The notes under the pieces are model-generated. The model worked only from the letters and a program-made list of their open reading frames with translations. It was not told the origin of the DNA and made no database searches. The position numbers and the translations under genes are program-made. A DNA stretch of 64,000 nucleotides from an uncultured Muribaculaceae bacterium (GTDB lineage Bacteria > Bacteroidota > Bacteroidia > Bacteroidales > Muribaculaceae), in assembly GCA_934661195.1 (NCBI GenBank), contig CAKUJD010000003.1:186001-250000 (forward strand), read 5' to 3'. Each line of letters begins with the position of its first letter. Position 1 is the first letter of the stretch. Shown here one piece after another: positions 24,865-33,740 of this stretch.

Positions 24865-27684
24865 TTAATTGGCGGGGTCCATGGTGAGGGTGAGGCGGTG
24901 GCCGCCTTGCAGCAGTTTCACAAAGTCGCGCACATCGGCAGGTGTGATGCTGTCGAGGGTGCTGAGATAGCTGGTGTTGAAGTCGATGCCATACTTGTCG
25001 CGGTCTTTGAGCATCACCATCCAATAGGTGTTGTCGTCGAGGTCTTCTTTATACACCTTGCGCAGATACTGCTTGGCGGCATTGAGCTGCGCGGCAGTGA
25101 CGCCGTCGCGGGCCACGCGTGCCACCTCGCTGGTGATGATTGAGCGCGTCTCGGCGCTCTTGCCGGCGGTGACGGTGACGTTGAGCGGCATGAAAATGAC
25201 GGGGCGGTCGTTGCCATTCATGTCGGCCACCACACTGCAGTGGGTGTCGATGTGGTATGTCCAGCCGCGGTCCTCGCGGATTTCCTTCAGGAAGATGGCG
25301 CTGAACACCTGGCCGGTGATTTTTGCCAGCAGTCGGTTGCGCAGCGTGAGTGGGCAGTCGTTGGTCCAGAAGAAGTACACCTTGCTTTGCGGCGTCTGCA
25401 TTTTCGACTGCCAGAAGTTTTCCTTGTCGGCGCTGAACAGGCGGTAGCCAATGTCGGCAGGCCTCTCGATGCGGCCCTTCGACGGCAGGCTGGCCACGTA
25501 CTTCTCAACGAGGGCGCGCAGCGTGTCGGTGTTGAAGTTGCCCACTATGTAGAAGTCCATCTGGCCGCAGTCGCTGAAGCGGTCGCGGTACACGGCCATG
25601 ATTTTGTCGTAGTCGACCCGGTCAATCTCCTGCTTCGAGAGCTTTTCGGCTCCCAGCGGATGGCGGGCAAACACGTTGGAGAAGATGGAGTCGGCGAACT
25701 CAAACTTTGGGTCTTTTTGGTTTTGCAGGCGCACGCGGTTCTGCTCCAGATACTGGTTGAAAGCCTTCACGTCTTTGCGGGGCGAGGTGAGTTTGAGGTA
25801 GGTGAGCTGGAACAGCGTGGACAGGTCGCGCGGCGAGGCCGAGCCCTGCAGCCCCTGCTCGGTGCGGCTGATGAATGTGCGCACGCTGGCGCGCTTGCCG
25901 GCAAGCATCTTTTTGAGCTCGCTGCCAGTGAACTGGCCGTAGGCTGAAAGCGACATGACGCTGTTGACGGCCTTGAGCGATGGCGCGTCGGCGGCATTGT
26001 AGTTGAGCGACAGGCCGCCAGGGGCGGCAGCTCCAATCACCACCTCGTCGGCCTTAAACGTGGTGGGCTTCACATACACCTTTATGCCATTGCTCAGCGT
26101 CCACACCTTGGCGCCAAAGTGTGGCACTGAGTCCTCGGCCACGATGCGTCCGGGCACGGGCTCGGCCATGAGCAGGCGGCCAAGGCGCACGCTGTCGGTG
26201 TAGGCGGTGACGGGGGCTGCCTTGCCACGGCGGAAGGCAGCGGTAAGCGACTGCGGCGTGACCTTGGCATCGGCTGTGCAGAATGCCACCAGAGCCACAT
26301 TGCGCTCGGTGGGGCTAATGAGCGAATTGAAGTGGGCGTTGACCTGGCTGAGCGTGACGCCATCGATGACGCGGGTGACGATGGTGCGGAAATCGTCGAT
26401 CGAAGGAATGGGCTCGCCGTCGAGGAAGGCGCGCACAAAGTCGCGCGCATAGCGGGTGTTGGAATACTTGTCGCGCTCGCGGTAGAGGGCGTCGACCTGC
26501 GACTCATAGTTGATGCGGGCGCGGCGATACTCGCTGTCGGTGAAGCCGAAGCGCACGGCGCGGGCCACCTCGCGGGCCATAACGGCGGCGCAGCTGTCTT
26601 CCATGCCAGGCTTGGCAAAGGCTATCACCTCGAAGGCCTGGCGCGTCTTCGAAATCATATAGTTGCGGTCGTGTGCCACAACGCGTGTGAATGGCGACGA
26701 CGGCTCTTGCGAGAGGTCTTTGAGGCGTTCGGCAAGCATGGCCGACACCACAGTGTTAAGGTAGTCGTTCTCGAAGAAGCGAGTGGTGGAGGCGTCGGCG
26801 GCAGGCAGATCGGCGTGCTTGTAGAGCAGGCGCACCATGGACTGCGGCTGCTCGGCGTCGCTCTCAACCGACACTATGAGCTGCTCGTTGTCGGGTACGG
26901 CAACGGGGGTGACAGGCACTGCGTTTTTGGGATTCTTTATGTTGCCAAACAGTTCCTTGATTTTGCCAACGGCATAGTCTGGGTCAACGTCGCCGACCAC
27001 AATTATGGCTTGATTTGACGGATGATACCATTTTTTGTAGTAGTCGCGCAGCTGCTTATACTTGAAATTCTTGACCACGCTCATAAGACCTATGGGCATA
27101 CGCTGGCCATAGAGGCTGCCGGGATACAGTTGCGGCAGGGCGCGCTCGAGCATGCGGTTGGCCGCGCTGGTGCGCATGCGCCACTCGCCCTCTATTACGC
27201 CACGCTCGGCGTCGATGTCGCTGCCCTTGAGCAGCAGACCGTGGCCCCAGTCGCTGAGCACCAGAAAGCAGGAGTCGAGCGACGACTGGCGGGCCGTGGG
27301 CACATTGCAGATGTTATACACCGTCTCGTCGGTGGAAGTGTAGGCATTAAGGTTGGCGCCAAACTTCACGCCTATCGACTCAAGATAGGTGATGAGCGAG
27401 TTGCCGGGGAAGTGGCGGGTGCCGTTGAAGCACATGTGCTCGAGGAAGTGGGCCAGACCGCGCTGGCTGTCGTCCTCCTGCACCGAGCCCACGCGCTGGG
27501 CTATGAAGAAGTCGGCGCGGTGCTCGGGGTAGGCGTTGCGCCTCACGTAGTAGGTGAGACCATTGTCGAGTGTGCCCGTGCGCACGGCGGGGTCGGTCGG
27601 AACGGGCTCGTAGGCCCATGCGCTTAGAGCGCCGGCCGCGAGGACAAGCGCGAAGATGCGTCGTAGTAGTGTGGATTTGATCAT
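24865..27684 (-). CDS. M16 family zinc metalloprotease (PqqL-like)
   Basis: Predicted periplasmic protease of 939 residues with two M16 halves. A signal peptide (about 1-24, ending SAWA) is followed by the inverted zinc motif HFLEH (79-83). The downstream glutamate is expected near residue 160 in DAERGVIEGEW. The second half (from about 510) lacks the HxxEH site, as is usual. Length fits PqqL/FusC-type single-chain M16 enzymes. It is the last gene of a four-gene operon headed by a TonB-dependent receptor, 35 bases after the barrel gene. It may degrade peptides or a protein taken up by that receptor. That link is inference from context. Confidence 0.93.
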   Translation of the reverse strand: MIKSTLLRRIFALVLAAGALSAWAYEPVPTDPAVRTGTLDNGLTYYVRRNAYPEHRADFFIAQRVGSVQEDDSQRGLAHFLEHMCFNGTRHFPGNSLITYLESIGVKFGANLNAYTSTDETVYNICNVPTARQSSLDSCFLVLSDWGHGLLLKGSDIDAERGVIEGEWRMRTSAANRMLERALPQLYPGSLYGQRMPIGLMSVVKNFKYKQLRDYYKKWYHPSNQAIIVVGDVDPDYAVGKIKELFGNIKNPKNAVPVTPVAVPDNEQLIVSVESDAEQPQSMVRLLYKHADLPAADASTTRFFENDYLNTVVSAMLAERLKDLSQEPSSPFTRVVAHDRNYMISKTRQAFEVIAFAKPGMEDSCAAVMAREVARAVRFGFTDSEYRRARINYESQVDALYRERDKYSNTRYARDFVRAFLDGEPIPSIDDFRTIVTRVIDGVTLSQVNAHFNSLISPTERNVALVAFCTADAKVTPQSLTAAFRRGKAAPVTAYTDSVRLGRLLMAEPVPGRIVAEDSVPHFGAKVWTLSNGIKVYVKPTTFKADEVVIGAAAPGGLSLNYNAADAPSLKAVNSVMSLSAYGQFTGSELKKMLAGKRASVRTFISRTEQGLQGSASPRDLSTLFQLTYLKLTSPRKDVKAFNQYLEQNRVRLQNQKDPKFEFADSIFSNVFARHPLGAEKLSKQEIDRVDYDKIMAVYRDRFSDCGQMDFYIVGNFNTDTLRALVEKYVASLPSKGRIERPADIGYRLFSADKENFWQSKMQTPQSKVYFFWTNDCPLTLRNRLLAKITGQVFSAIFLKEIREDRGWTYHIDTHCSVVADMNGNDRPVIFMPLNVTVTAGKSAETRSIITSEVARVARDGVTAAQLNAAKQYLRKVYKEDLDDNTYWMVMLKDRDKYGIDFNTSYLSTLDSITPADVRDFVKLLQGGHRLTLTMDPAN

Positions 27685-27719
27685 TCTCTGTTATTATTGT
27701 TGTTTTCAATTGATTTTTT

Positions 27720-29246
27720 TCAGAACACCACACCGGCCGCCACCGTGACGCAGCTGGTGTGGGCATCGGCCTTGTAGGCCGTGCGCTGCCACTGTGCGCG
27801 CAGGCGCAGGGCGTAGGCCTTGCCAAGGGCCACATCGGCTCGCAGGCCGGCGGCTGCAGTCCACGAGTCGGAAGCCTGCACGGCGTGGCGGGCTGCCACA
27901 AGGGCCGACAGCGGCTGCAGCTCGTCGCGGGCAGTGGCCAGCAGCAGGTTGTGGCCCACATTGCCGCAATATGCGGCAGAGGCATTGGCGGTGAGCAGCA
28001 CACGGCCTGTGCGCACGCTGGCACGCGCCTCGGCGCTGCCCCAAAGGCTGTTGACCATGTCGCGGCTGCGCGGGTCACGATAAATCTGGTTGCGGTGACT
28101 GTAGCCAGCGGCTGGCGTCAGAGTCAGCACCACGTGGCTCAGCCGCCACGTGGCCATGCCGCGCAGCGATGCCTCAACGCGGTTTTCGAAATAGTTGTCG
28201 CGCTCGGCTATCTTGGGGAATACGGCTGCCGAGGCGTCGCCAAACACATTTTCGGTGCCCTTGCGACGGCTCACCAGCAGGCGGGCCACTGCGCCCATGC
28301 CGCCCCGTCCCACCCAGGCGGCTTCGGCCCGCAGCTGGCTGTGGACCGCACGCGCCATGGGCAGATTGTTGAGGCTGCTGAGCACATTGGTGATGGTGTA
28401 GCGCACAGCCTCGGCGCTGAGCATGAGGCCGCGTGCCGTGGCCAGGTTGATCCCCAGGGAGAACGTGTTGCCATTGTAGTAGGTGTCGGCGGCGTCGCCG
28501 GCGAAGCGGCCGTAGTCGCTGACGGGGCCGGTGAGGTGCAGCAGCCTGCGCGAGCCGAGTTCGCTGTAGAAGTCCACCTCGTTGGTCTGCTTGTATTTGG
28601 CATAGCCCAGCATCAAGCCGGCCGTGCAGCCGCCGAAGCGGTAGGTGCCGCCCAGCGAGAAGCGCAGGTTGCCCGTGACATTGCGCGGCCGCGGATCGAC
28701 GGCGCGGTAGTAGAGGCCAGCGGTGTAGCCTATGGCCCCGCCCCACCCAAGCGGGCCGCGGCTTGAGGCGTAGCCGCCCGAGAAGCTGTAGATTTCCTTC
28801 TTTAGGTCGCCGCCTATGGAGTCGGCCATCAGGTAGGGATAGACCAGCGGCAGCTCGGAAGTCTCATTCCAGCGCACGTCCAGATCCTTGCCGTTGCGGT
28901 AGCTGGCAGCGCCCCACAGGGTGCTGCCTTTATACTTCATATATGAGTCGGCATCGAAAGCCCAGTGGCGTGAGCCCGAGCCCTGCTGCGGGTCGACGGC
29001 CCGGCCGCCGCCATCGCTGCGGCTGAAGTAGCTGCCCTCCACGCGGCTCATTGAGTAGCCGCGCTGCAGGGGCATCATGGCCGGGTTGGCGAAGGCCACT
29101 TCGACCAGGCTCATGGCCGACACGCCGTCGGCCTCAACGCGGCCCAGCACCGAGGCGGTGTCGGTGGCGGCGGCAGTCGAGGCTCCGGCCTGAATGGCTG
29201 CACCGGCCAGGGCCGCTGCGGCCGCCATTCGCATTGTGATTGTCAT
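27720..29246 (-). CDS. DUF6850-like outer-membrane beta-barrel protein
   Basis: Protein of 508 residues with a signal peptide (about 1-25) and many alternating amphipathic strands with aromatic girdles (GYASSRGPLGWGGAIGYTAG, LRFSLGGTYRFGG), ending in VTVAAGVVF. This is the pattern of an outer-membrane barrel. The start is set at MTITMRM because a longer frame would overlap the preceding lipoprotein gene. The match to DUF6850 is from memory of similar Bacteroidales operons and is moderate. It lies between a DUF4876-like lipoprotein gene and the M16 protease gene. Function unknown; a partner channel for the receptor system is possible. Confidence 0.72.
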   Translation of the reverse strand: MTITMRMAAAAALAGAAIQAGASTAAATDTASVLGRVEADGVSAMSLVEVAFANPAMMPLQRGYSMSRVEGSYFSRSDGGGRAVDPQQGSGSRHWAFDADSYMKYKGSTLWGAASYRNGKDLDVRWNETSELPLVYPYLMADSIGGDLKKEIYSFSGGYASSRGPLGWGGAIGYTAGLYYRAVDPRPRNVTGNLRFSLGGTYRFGGCTAGLMLGYAKYKQTNEVDFYSELGSRRLLHLTGPVSDYGRFAGDAADTYYNGNTFSLGINLATARGLMLSAEAVRYTITNVLSSLNNLPMARAVHSQLRAEAAWVGRGGMGAVARLLVSRRKGTENVFGDASAAVFPKIAERDNYFENRVEASLRGMATWRLSHVVLTLTPAAGYSHRNQIYRDPRSRDMVNSLWGSAEARASVRTGRVLLTANASAAYCGNVGHNLLLATARDELQPLSALVAARHAVQASDSWTAAAGLRADVALGKAYALRLRAQWQRTAYKADAHTSCVTVAAGVVF

Positions 29247-29275
29247 CTTGCTGTTCAATTCTTTTTTGCTCTTGA

Positions 29276-30580
29276 TTATTTCTTGGGCGTAACGCCATCC
29301 CAAGTGATTTGTGTGGCCTTGCTGCCGTCGATGTCCTTCACCGAGTGCTGCTGCTCGATGACGCTGGGCACGCACTCGGTGTTGAAGTCTTCGGTGGAGT
29401 TGTTGGTGTCCTTAAGATAGGCGCGGCCGTCCTTCACATACAGCAGTTTGCGGCGCACGCTCTTGAAGTAGCGCGTCATGTCCTTGTCGATGGTGCCGCA
29501 GTGCGTCCAGCCGCGGTCGAGCGACGGGGCGGTTACATTCCACACGTATTTTGCGGCCACCGAGCAGTTGACGGCGTCGACCACCCATGAGTTGGGCAGG
29601 CGGTAGGCCTGCTGCTGCATGGGATATGTGCCCGAGGGCAGCACCATGGTGTAGCTGTAGGTGTATAGGTAGTCCTTGAGGTAGGTGTCCTTGTCGACGG
29701 GGATGCGCGCCAGGGCATAGGTTTTGAAGCCGCGGTTGTGCAGAATCCAGTACGACAGCGTGTAGCAGTACCACTTGTCGAGGTTGGGCACGGGGCCGTC
29801 GATGTCCATGTGCGAGGGCGACGTGGACACGTCGTACCACTCAAAGTCGGCGTTGCTCAGGTCGAAGGAGTATTCGTTGGCCACGCGGTGGTCGATGCCC
29901 GTGTCGCACAGCAGCAGGCTCTCGCCCGGCTGCACGGGGTGCTCGCGCCCGCTGCCCGGGATGGTGTAGATGGCGTCGACGGTCATGGCCTGGGCCATGA
30001 TGTCGGGGGTGTAGTCGTATTTGTTGACGGTGGTGAACTTCGACTCCACCAGCGAGAGGCCGTCGGCATAGAGCACGTGGTCGGTGTTGTTGTAGATCAT
30101 CACATAGTCGTCGCCGTTATACTGGTTGCCCGAGGGGCGCAGCGTGCCGGCGAAGAAAATCTCCTGGATTATGAAGTCGTTGTTGTCGGCGTCCTCATAG
30201 GCGTCGAGCTTGAATGTGAAGTTCGACTGGGTGAGCTGCACCGAGGGCGAGTAGGCCTTGATATGGCGCGTGACGGGAGTGGAGTCGGTGGGCACGCTCA
30301 CCTCGGCATCGTAGGTCACATCGTAGAGACCGGCGGGCAGATTGATGCCCTTCACCGAGCTGAAGGTGACGGTGCGCGAGGTGGACACGTCCTTAAAGGC
30401 AATCTGCTCGCTCTGCACGGTGGCGTTTTCCAAGCCCTGCGACATGGCCACGCTTATCGAGGCGGCCACCTGGCCGTCGGTGTCGTTAAACTTGTCGTCG
30501 CATGAGGCGGTGACAGCAGCCAGCAGCAGCGAGGCGGCCAGCAGTGTGCACATGTGAAGGTGTTTAAATGTAAGAGTCAT
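29276..30580 (-). CDS. DUF4876-like lipoprotein
   Basis: Predicted lipoprotein of 434 residues. The signal sequence ends in a lipobox (AVTASC, about residue 26). It then has a beta-sandwich-like region (about 35-135) and a domain starting NNDFIIQEIFFAG and continuing DDYVMIYNNTDHVLYADGLS, reminiscent of lamin-tail-type folds. This fits DUF4876 (PF16215). It follows the TonB-dependent receptor gene by 47 bases. The arrangement parallels receptor-lipoprotein pairs in which the lipoprotein caps the receptor and binds ligand, but it is not a SusD. Ligand unknown. Confidence 0.75.
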   Translation of the reverse strand: MTLTFKHLHMCTLLAASLLLAAVTASCDDKFNDTDGQVAASISVAMSQGLENATVQSEQIAFKDVSTSRTVTFSSVKGINLPAGLYDVTYDAEVSVPTDSTPVTRHIKAYSPSVQLTQSNFTFKLDAYEDADNNDFIIQEIFFAGTLRPSGNQYNGDDYVMIYNNTDHVLYADGLSLVESKFTTVNKYDYTPDIMAQAMTVDAIYTIPGSGREHPVQPGESLLLCDTGIDHRVANEYSFDLSNADFEWYDVSTSPSHMDIDGPVPNLDKWYCYTLSYWILHNRGFKTYALARIPVDKDTYLKDYLYTYSYTMVLPSGTYPMQQQAYRLPNSWVVDAVNCSVAAKYVWNVTAPSLDRGWTHCGTIDKDMTRYFKSVRRKLLYVKDGRAYLKDTNNSTEDFNTECVPSVIEQQHSVKDIDGSKATQITWDGVTPKK

Positions 30581-30627
30581 ATCTGTGTAATGTGTTTAAT
30601 TGATGTTTATACTTTTTTTTATTTGCA

Positions 30628-33429
30628 TCAAAGGGTGAACACCAGCTCCATTCCAAAGTAGGGGTTGGTGGAGCGGCGCACGGTGAGGCCGTTGCTCTTG
30701 TACGACGGCAGATAGTCGATGAGGCGGTTGGCAAACACGGCTATGCGCAGGTGGCTGCCCACCTTTTTGGTGGCCTTTAGGTTGACATACATTGCCATGG
30801 GAGTGGTCTGGCGGCGATACGTCTCGCTGTTGTAGGTCTGCACCAGGAACTGAAGCAACTTGTCGGTACGGCTGTCGGCAGTGTAGGGGTGCAGCTGCCC
30901 GTCGGCCACATCGAGATAAAAGTCGGGCACGCCGTTCTGCCACAGCTTGGTGGTGCTCACATACCACACATTCTGCACCGAAGTGGTGAATATCAGGCCC
31001 CAGCGCGGAATTTGGGTGTCGAAGGTGATGTTGGTGCTCAGCTGCTCGTTGACGCGGCCGTCGTTGGTGTTGTAGTAGCCCACATAGGAGTTGCGCACTG
31101 GCGAGCCGTCGACCACGTCGCTCACCGTCTGGAACAGCATCTGGGAATTGCTGTAGGTGGTGCGCAGCCATGCGCCCGTCACGTTGAGCGCCGTGCCTAT
31201 GGCCTGCCACCGGGCTGTGGAGGCCGTGAGCTCCACACCCTGCTTGCTTATGCGGCTGCCATTGGCAGCGCGGCTGTAGCCGTCGAGCACGCTCACCTCC
31301 TGGCTGGGCAGGGAGGCGAGGTCGGGCGGAGCGGTGAGCTTGGCGGCGTCAACGCCACTGGCGTCATACAGCGTGTAGCTGTAGGGGTGGTAGACGCTTG
31401 AATAGCGGTAGCCTGTGGTGAGCCGCTCACTGAAGTAGGTCACCGAGAAGCTGTTGCCGCCCAGCGTGCCGCCCAGGCGCACCTCCCACTTGCGGTTGCG
31501 CGCGGCGCGCAGCTGGTAGTTGGTGACATCGTCGACGTAGGTGCGAAGACTCACGCGGCTGTGCTCAAGCGGATGAAGCGCGTCGTAGTAGTTGAGTTGG
31601 ATGAAATCGTTGTATTGCACCTGCGGAAAGAGGTAGGCGATGGTGGGCATCTTGGTGGTGAGGCCGTAGCCGCCGGCCAGCACCAGCTTCAGGTCGCGGC
31701 CGCCAAGACTTATTGCCGGGGCCGAGAGGCGCACGTTGATGCGCGGGTCGAGATAGACGTGGCTGCTGAGCCAGTAGCGGCTGTCGAGGCCCGGCAGCTG
31801 CATCGAGCGCACGCCGGCCTGGGCGTCGAGGCGCCAGCGGCCCATGGTGACGCCCACATTCTCTTCGGCGTAGAACGAGAGCACCTGCAGCGACGGCACA
31901 TCTTTATAGGCACGCGGGCGCGTGGGCCACGATGCGCTCAGCGGACGGGTGATGTCGTAGATTTGGCCGCTGCCGTAGTTTTTAGAGAACGTCCACTCCG
32001 CGCCCAGCTTGTGTCGCAGGCCGAGCCATTTGGCTGGCTTGAAGTGGCCCTCGGCCTTGAGGTTGGCAAACAGGTTGAGGGGTTTGCCGTCGACGGCGAA
32101 GTCGGCCACATACTCTTGCAGCAGATACTGGCCGTCGTGTACGCCCGCCTCCATGCTGGTGGGGGCCACCGAGGCGCGGCTGGGGGCCACCTGCTTGCGG
32201 CGGTCGAGGCGGTCGTGCTGGTAGCTGGCGCTGACGTTGAGGCTGAGGTAGCTAAGCCAGTTGATGCGCTTGAAGGCGAAACTGAGGTCGCTGTTGTAGT
32301 TCAGGCGGTTGTAGCGCGACTGGTAGTCGTTGATTTTATTCTGGCTCAAGTCGGGATCGGTCTTGCTGTTGTCGAACGAGCCGGTGTAGTCGAATCCGGT
32401 GTTCCATCGCGTGAACACCGTCTGGCTGTGACTGCGCAGATTGTAGCGCACCGAAGCGGTGACGCGCTTGTAGTTCTCGAAATTGTTGCGCGGGTCAACC
32501 TTGGAGTCGAGATAGCTGACGTCGGCGTTGAGCACACGGCCCTCGCCCACGCTCAGGCCCTTGCCCACCGAGAAGAGTTTGCTGTATTCGTCGGCCTTGA
32601 AGCGCGCGGTGAGCGGCGTGGCCGAACTGATGCGCTGAATGCGCACCACGCCGCTGGTGAGGTTGCCATACTCCACCGAGGGGATGCCGCGCACCACCTC
32701 CACGCTCTCGATGTTATCGGTGCTGATGGTGCGCATGTCCACGCCCTTGTTGGTGATGTCGCGCTTGTAGTCGGGCGACGACTGGTCGGTGCCCGACTGC
32801 GGCACGCTCTGCATGTTGGCGTCGCCGTTGATGGGGGCGCCGTCGACCATAAACAGTGTGCCGAGCGACGATATGTTGTAGTCGCTGTTGCTCACCTTGG
32901 TGCCTGCGGCCCCCATTGTGCCCGTCTCGCGCAGAGCTATGGTGTTGGCCTGCCCCATGCTGGGAGTTTGCGATATGTTGCCGGGCAGCAATTCGAGCAG
33001 GTCGGCAAAACTGGTGGGCTGCAGGTGGCTCATGGCGTCGCGGCCTATGCGCGAGCTGCTGGTCATTCCGGTCGACTCCTTGGCAGTGACCACCACGGCG
33101 TTGAGCACCTTGGAGTTTTCGGTGAGTGTGATTTTAACGTCGGCGGGCGTTGTGCCCAAGGTAACGGTTCGAGTGGCAGTCTTATAGCCCACAAAACTCA
33201 CAGAGAGCGTGTAGCTGCCCGGCTTCAGGCCGGCAATGGCAAAGCGGCCGTGGTCGTCGGTGGCCACCGACTGCCCTCCTGGCTTCAACGCCACCGTGGC
33301 AAACTGGATGGGGCCGCCGCCAGCGGCGTCGACCACCGTGCCACTGAGGACCGGCTGCTGAGCCGCAGCTGCAAAGGCTGTGAAGCAGATTGCAATGATT
33401 TGCAGTGTCGTTTTAAGTAATTGTCTCAT
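30628..33429 (-). CDS. TonB-dependent outer-membrane receptor
   Basis: Outer-membrane active transporter of 933 residues. It has a signal peptide (about 1-23), a carboxypeptidase-regulatory-like domain (LSGTVVDAAGGGPIQFATVA, about 28-110), a plug (about 115-265, with NIESVEVVRGIPSVEYGNLT) and a beta-barrel to the end (ELVFTL). It is somewhat shorter than most SusC proteins and is not followed by susD, so it belongs to the wider TonB-dependent receptor group. It heads the operon with DUF4876-like, DUF6850-like and M16 genes. The promoter is overlapped by inverted repeats. Confidence 0.95.
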   Translation of the reverse strand: MRQLLKTTLQIIAICFTAFAAAAQQPVLSGTVVDAAGGGPIQFATVALKPGGQSVATDDHGRFAIAGLKPGSYTLSVSFVGYKTATRTVTLGTTPADVKITLTENSKVLNAVVVTAKESTGMTSSSRIGRDAMSHLQPTSFADLLELLPGNISQTPSMGQANTIALRETGTMGAAGTKVSNSDYNISSLGTLFMVDGAPINGDANMQSVPQSGTDQSSPDYKRDITNKGVDMRTISTDNIESVEVVRGIPSVEYGNLTSGVVRIQRISSATPLTARFKADEYSKLFSVGKGLSVGEGRVLNADVSYLDSKVDPRNNFENYKRVTASVRYNLRSHSQTVFTRWNTGFDYTGSFDNSKTDPDLSQNKINDYQSRYNRLNYNSDLSFAFKRINWLSYLSLNVSASYQHDRLDRRKQVAPSRASVAPTSMEAGVHDGQYLLQEYVADFAVDGKPLNLFANLKAEGHFKPAKWLGLRHKLGAEWTFSKNYGSGQIYDITRPLSASWPTRPRAYKDVPSLQVLSFYAEENVGVTMGRWRLDAQAGVRSMQLPGLDSRYWLSSHVYLDPRINVRLSAPAISLGGRDLKLVLAGGYGLTTKMPTIAYLFPQVQYNDFIQLNYYDALHPLEHSRVSLRTYVDDVTNYQLRAARNRKWEVRLGGTLGGNSFSVTYFSERLTTGYRYSSVYHPYSYTLYDASGVDAAKLTAPPDLASLPSQEVSVLDGYSRAANGSRISKQGVELTASTARWQAIGTALNVTGAWLRTTYSNSQMLFQTVSDVVDGSPVRNSYVGYYNTNDGRVNEQLSTNITFDTQIPRWGLIFTTSVQNVWYVSTTKLWQNGVPDFYLDVADGQLHPYTADSRTDKLLQFLVQTYNSETYRRQTTPMAMYVNLKATKKVGSHLRIAVFANRLIDYLPSYKSNGLTVRRSTNPYFGMELVFTL

Positions 33430-33448
33430 TTATCAGTGTTTTATGCCG

Positions 33449-33479
33449 CAAAATTACGCCCGCCGCACTGCGGCGGCAA
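33449..33479 (-). promoter_or_regulatory. Promoter of the TonB receptor operon
   Basis: Minus-strand TTG (33477-33479), a 20-base spacer, then TAATTTTG (33449-33456). Confidence 0.7.
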
Positions 33480-33524
33480 TACCTAATGATTGGTATTTAC
33501 TTCCTGCCTAATCACCAATTATTA
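33478..33524. promoter_or_regulatory. Inverted repeats at the receptor promoter
   Basis: AATACC/GGTATT (33478-33483, 33492-33497) touches the -33 element. A longer pair TAATGATTGGT/ACCAATTATTA (33484-33494, 33514-33524, one mismatch) lies just upstream. These could be regulator sites. No matching regulator is identified. Confidence 0.4.
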
Positions 33525-33615
33525 CGATTGCCGCACAATACAAACCACTACCCATAATGGCACAAAATACCCACAAAAGGGTATCTGACGGCAAAAAAAT
33601 CATCATTATAAGCGA

Positions 33616-33646
33616 TTTCGGGCCTTGTGGAGTGAAAGTAATTTTG
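33616..33646 (+). promoter_or_regulatory. Promoter of the propeller-like protein gene
   Basis: TAATTTTG (33639-33646) 94 bases before the start codon, with a weak -33 (TTTC, 33616-33619) 19 bases upstream. Confidence 0.5.
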
Positions 33647-33740
33647 CACCGGTGACACAAGGCGACGACGCAGTGCCGCCACACATACATTATATGTAAA
33701 GAAACAGAACACAAATCATAAAACAAACTCAAAAAAACTT

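Noticed and set aside
29247..29375. N-terminal extension of the DUF6850-like protein
   Set aside because: It overlaps the preceding lipoprotein gene and lacks a signal peptide; MTITMRM starts a proper one.
31561..33420. 619-codon open frame on the + strand opposite the TonB receptor
   Set aside because: It is a shadow of a GC-rich gene: no start context, His/Val/Ala-rich composition, no known domain, and it lies wholly within a convincing receptor gene.
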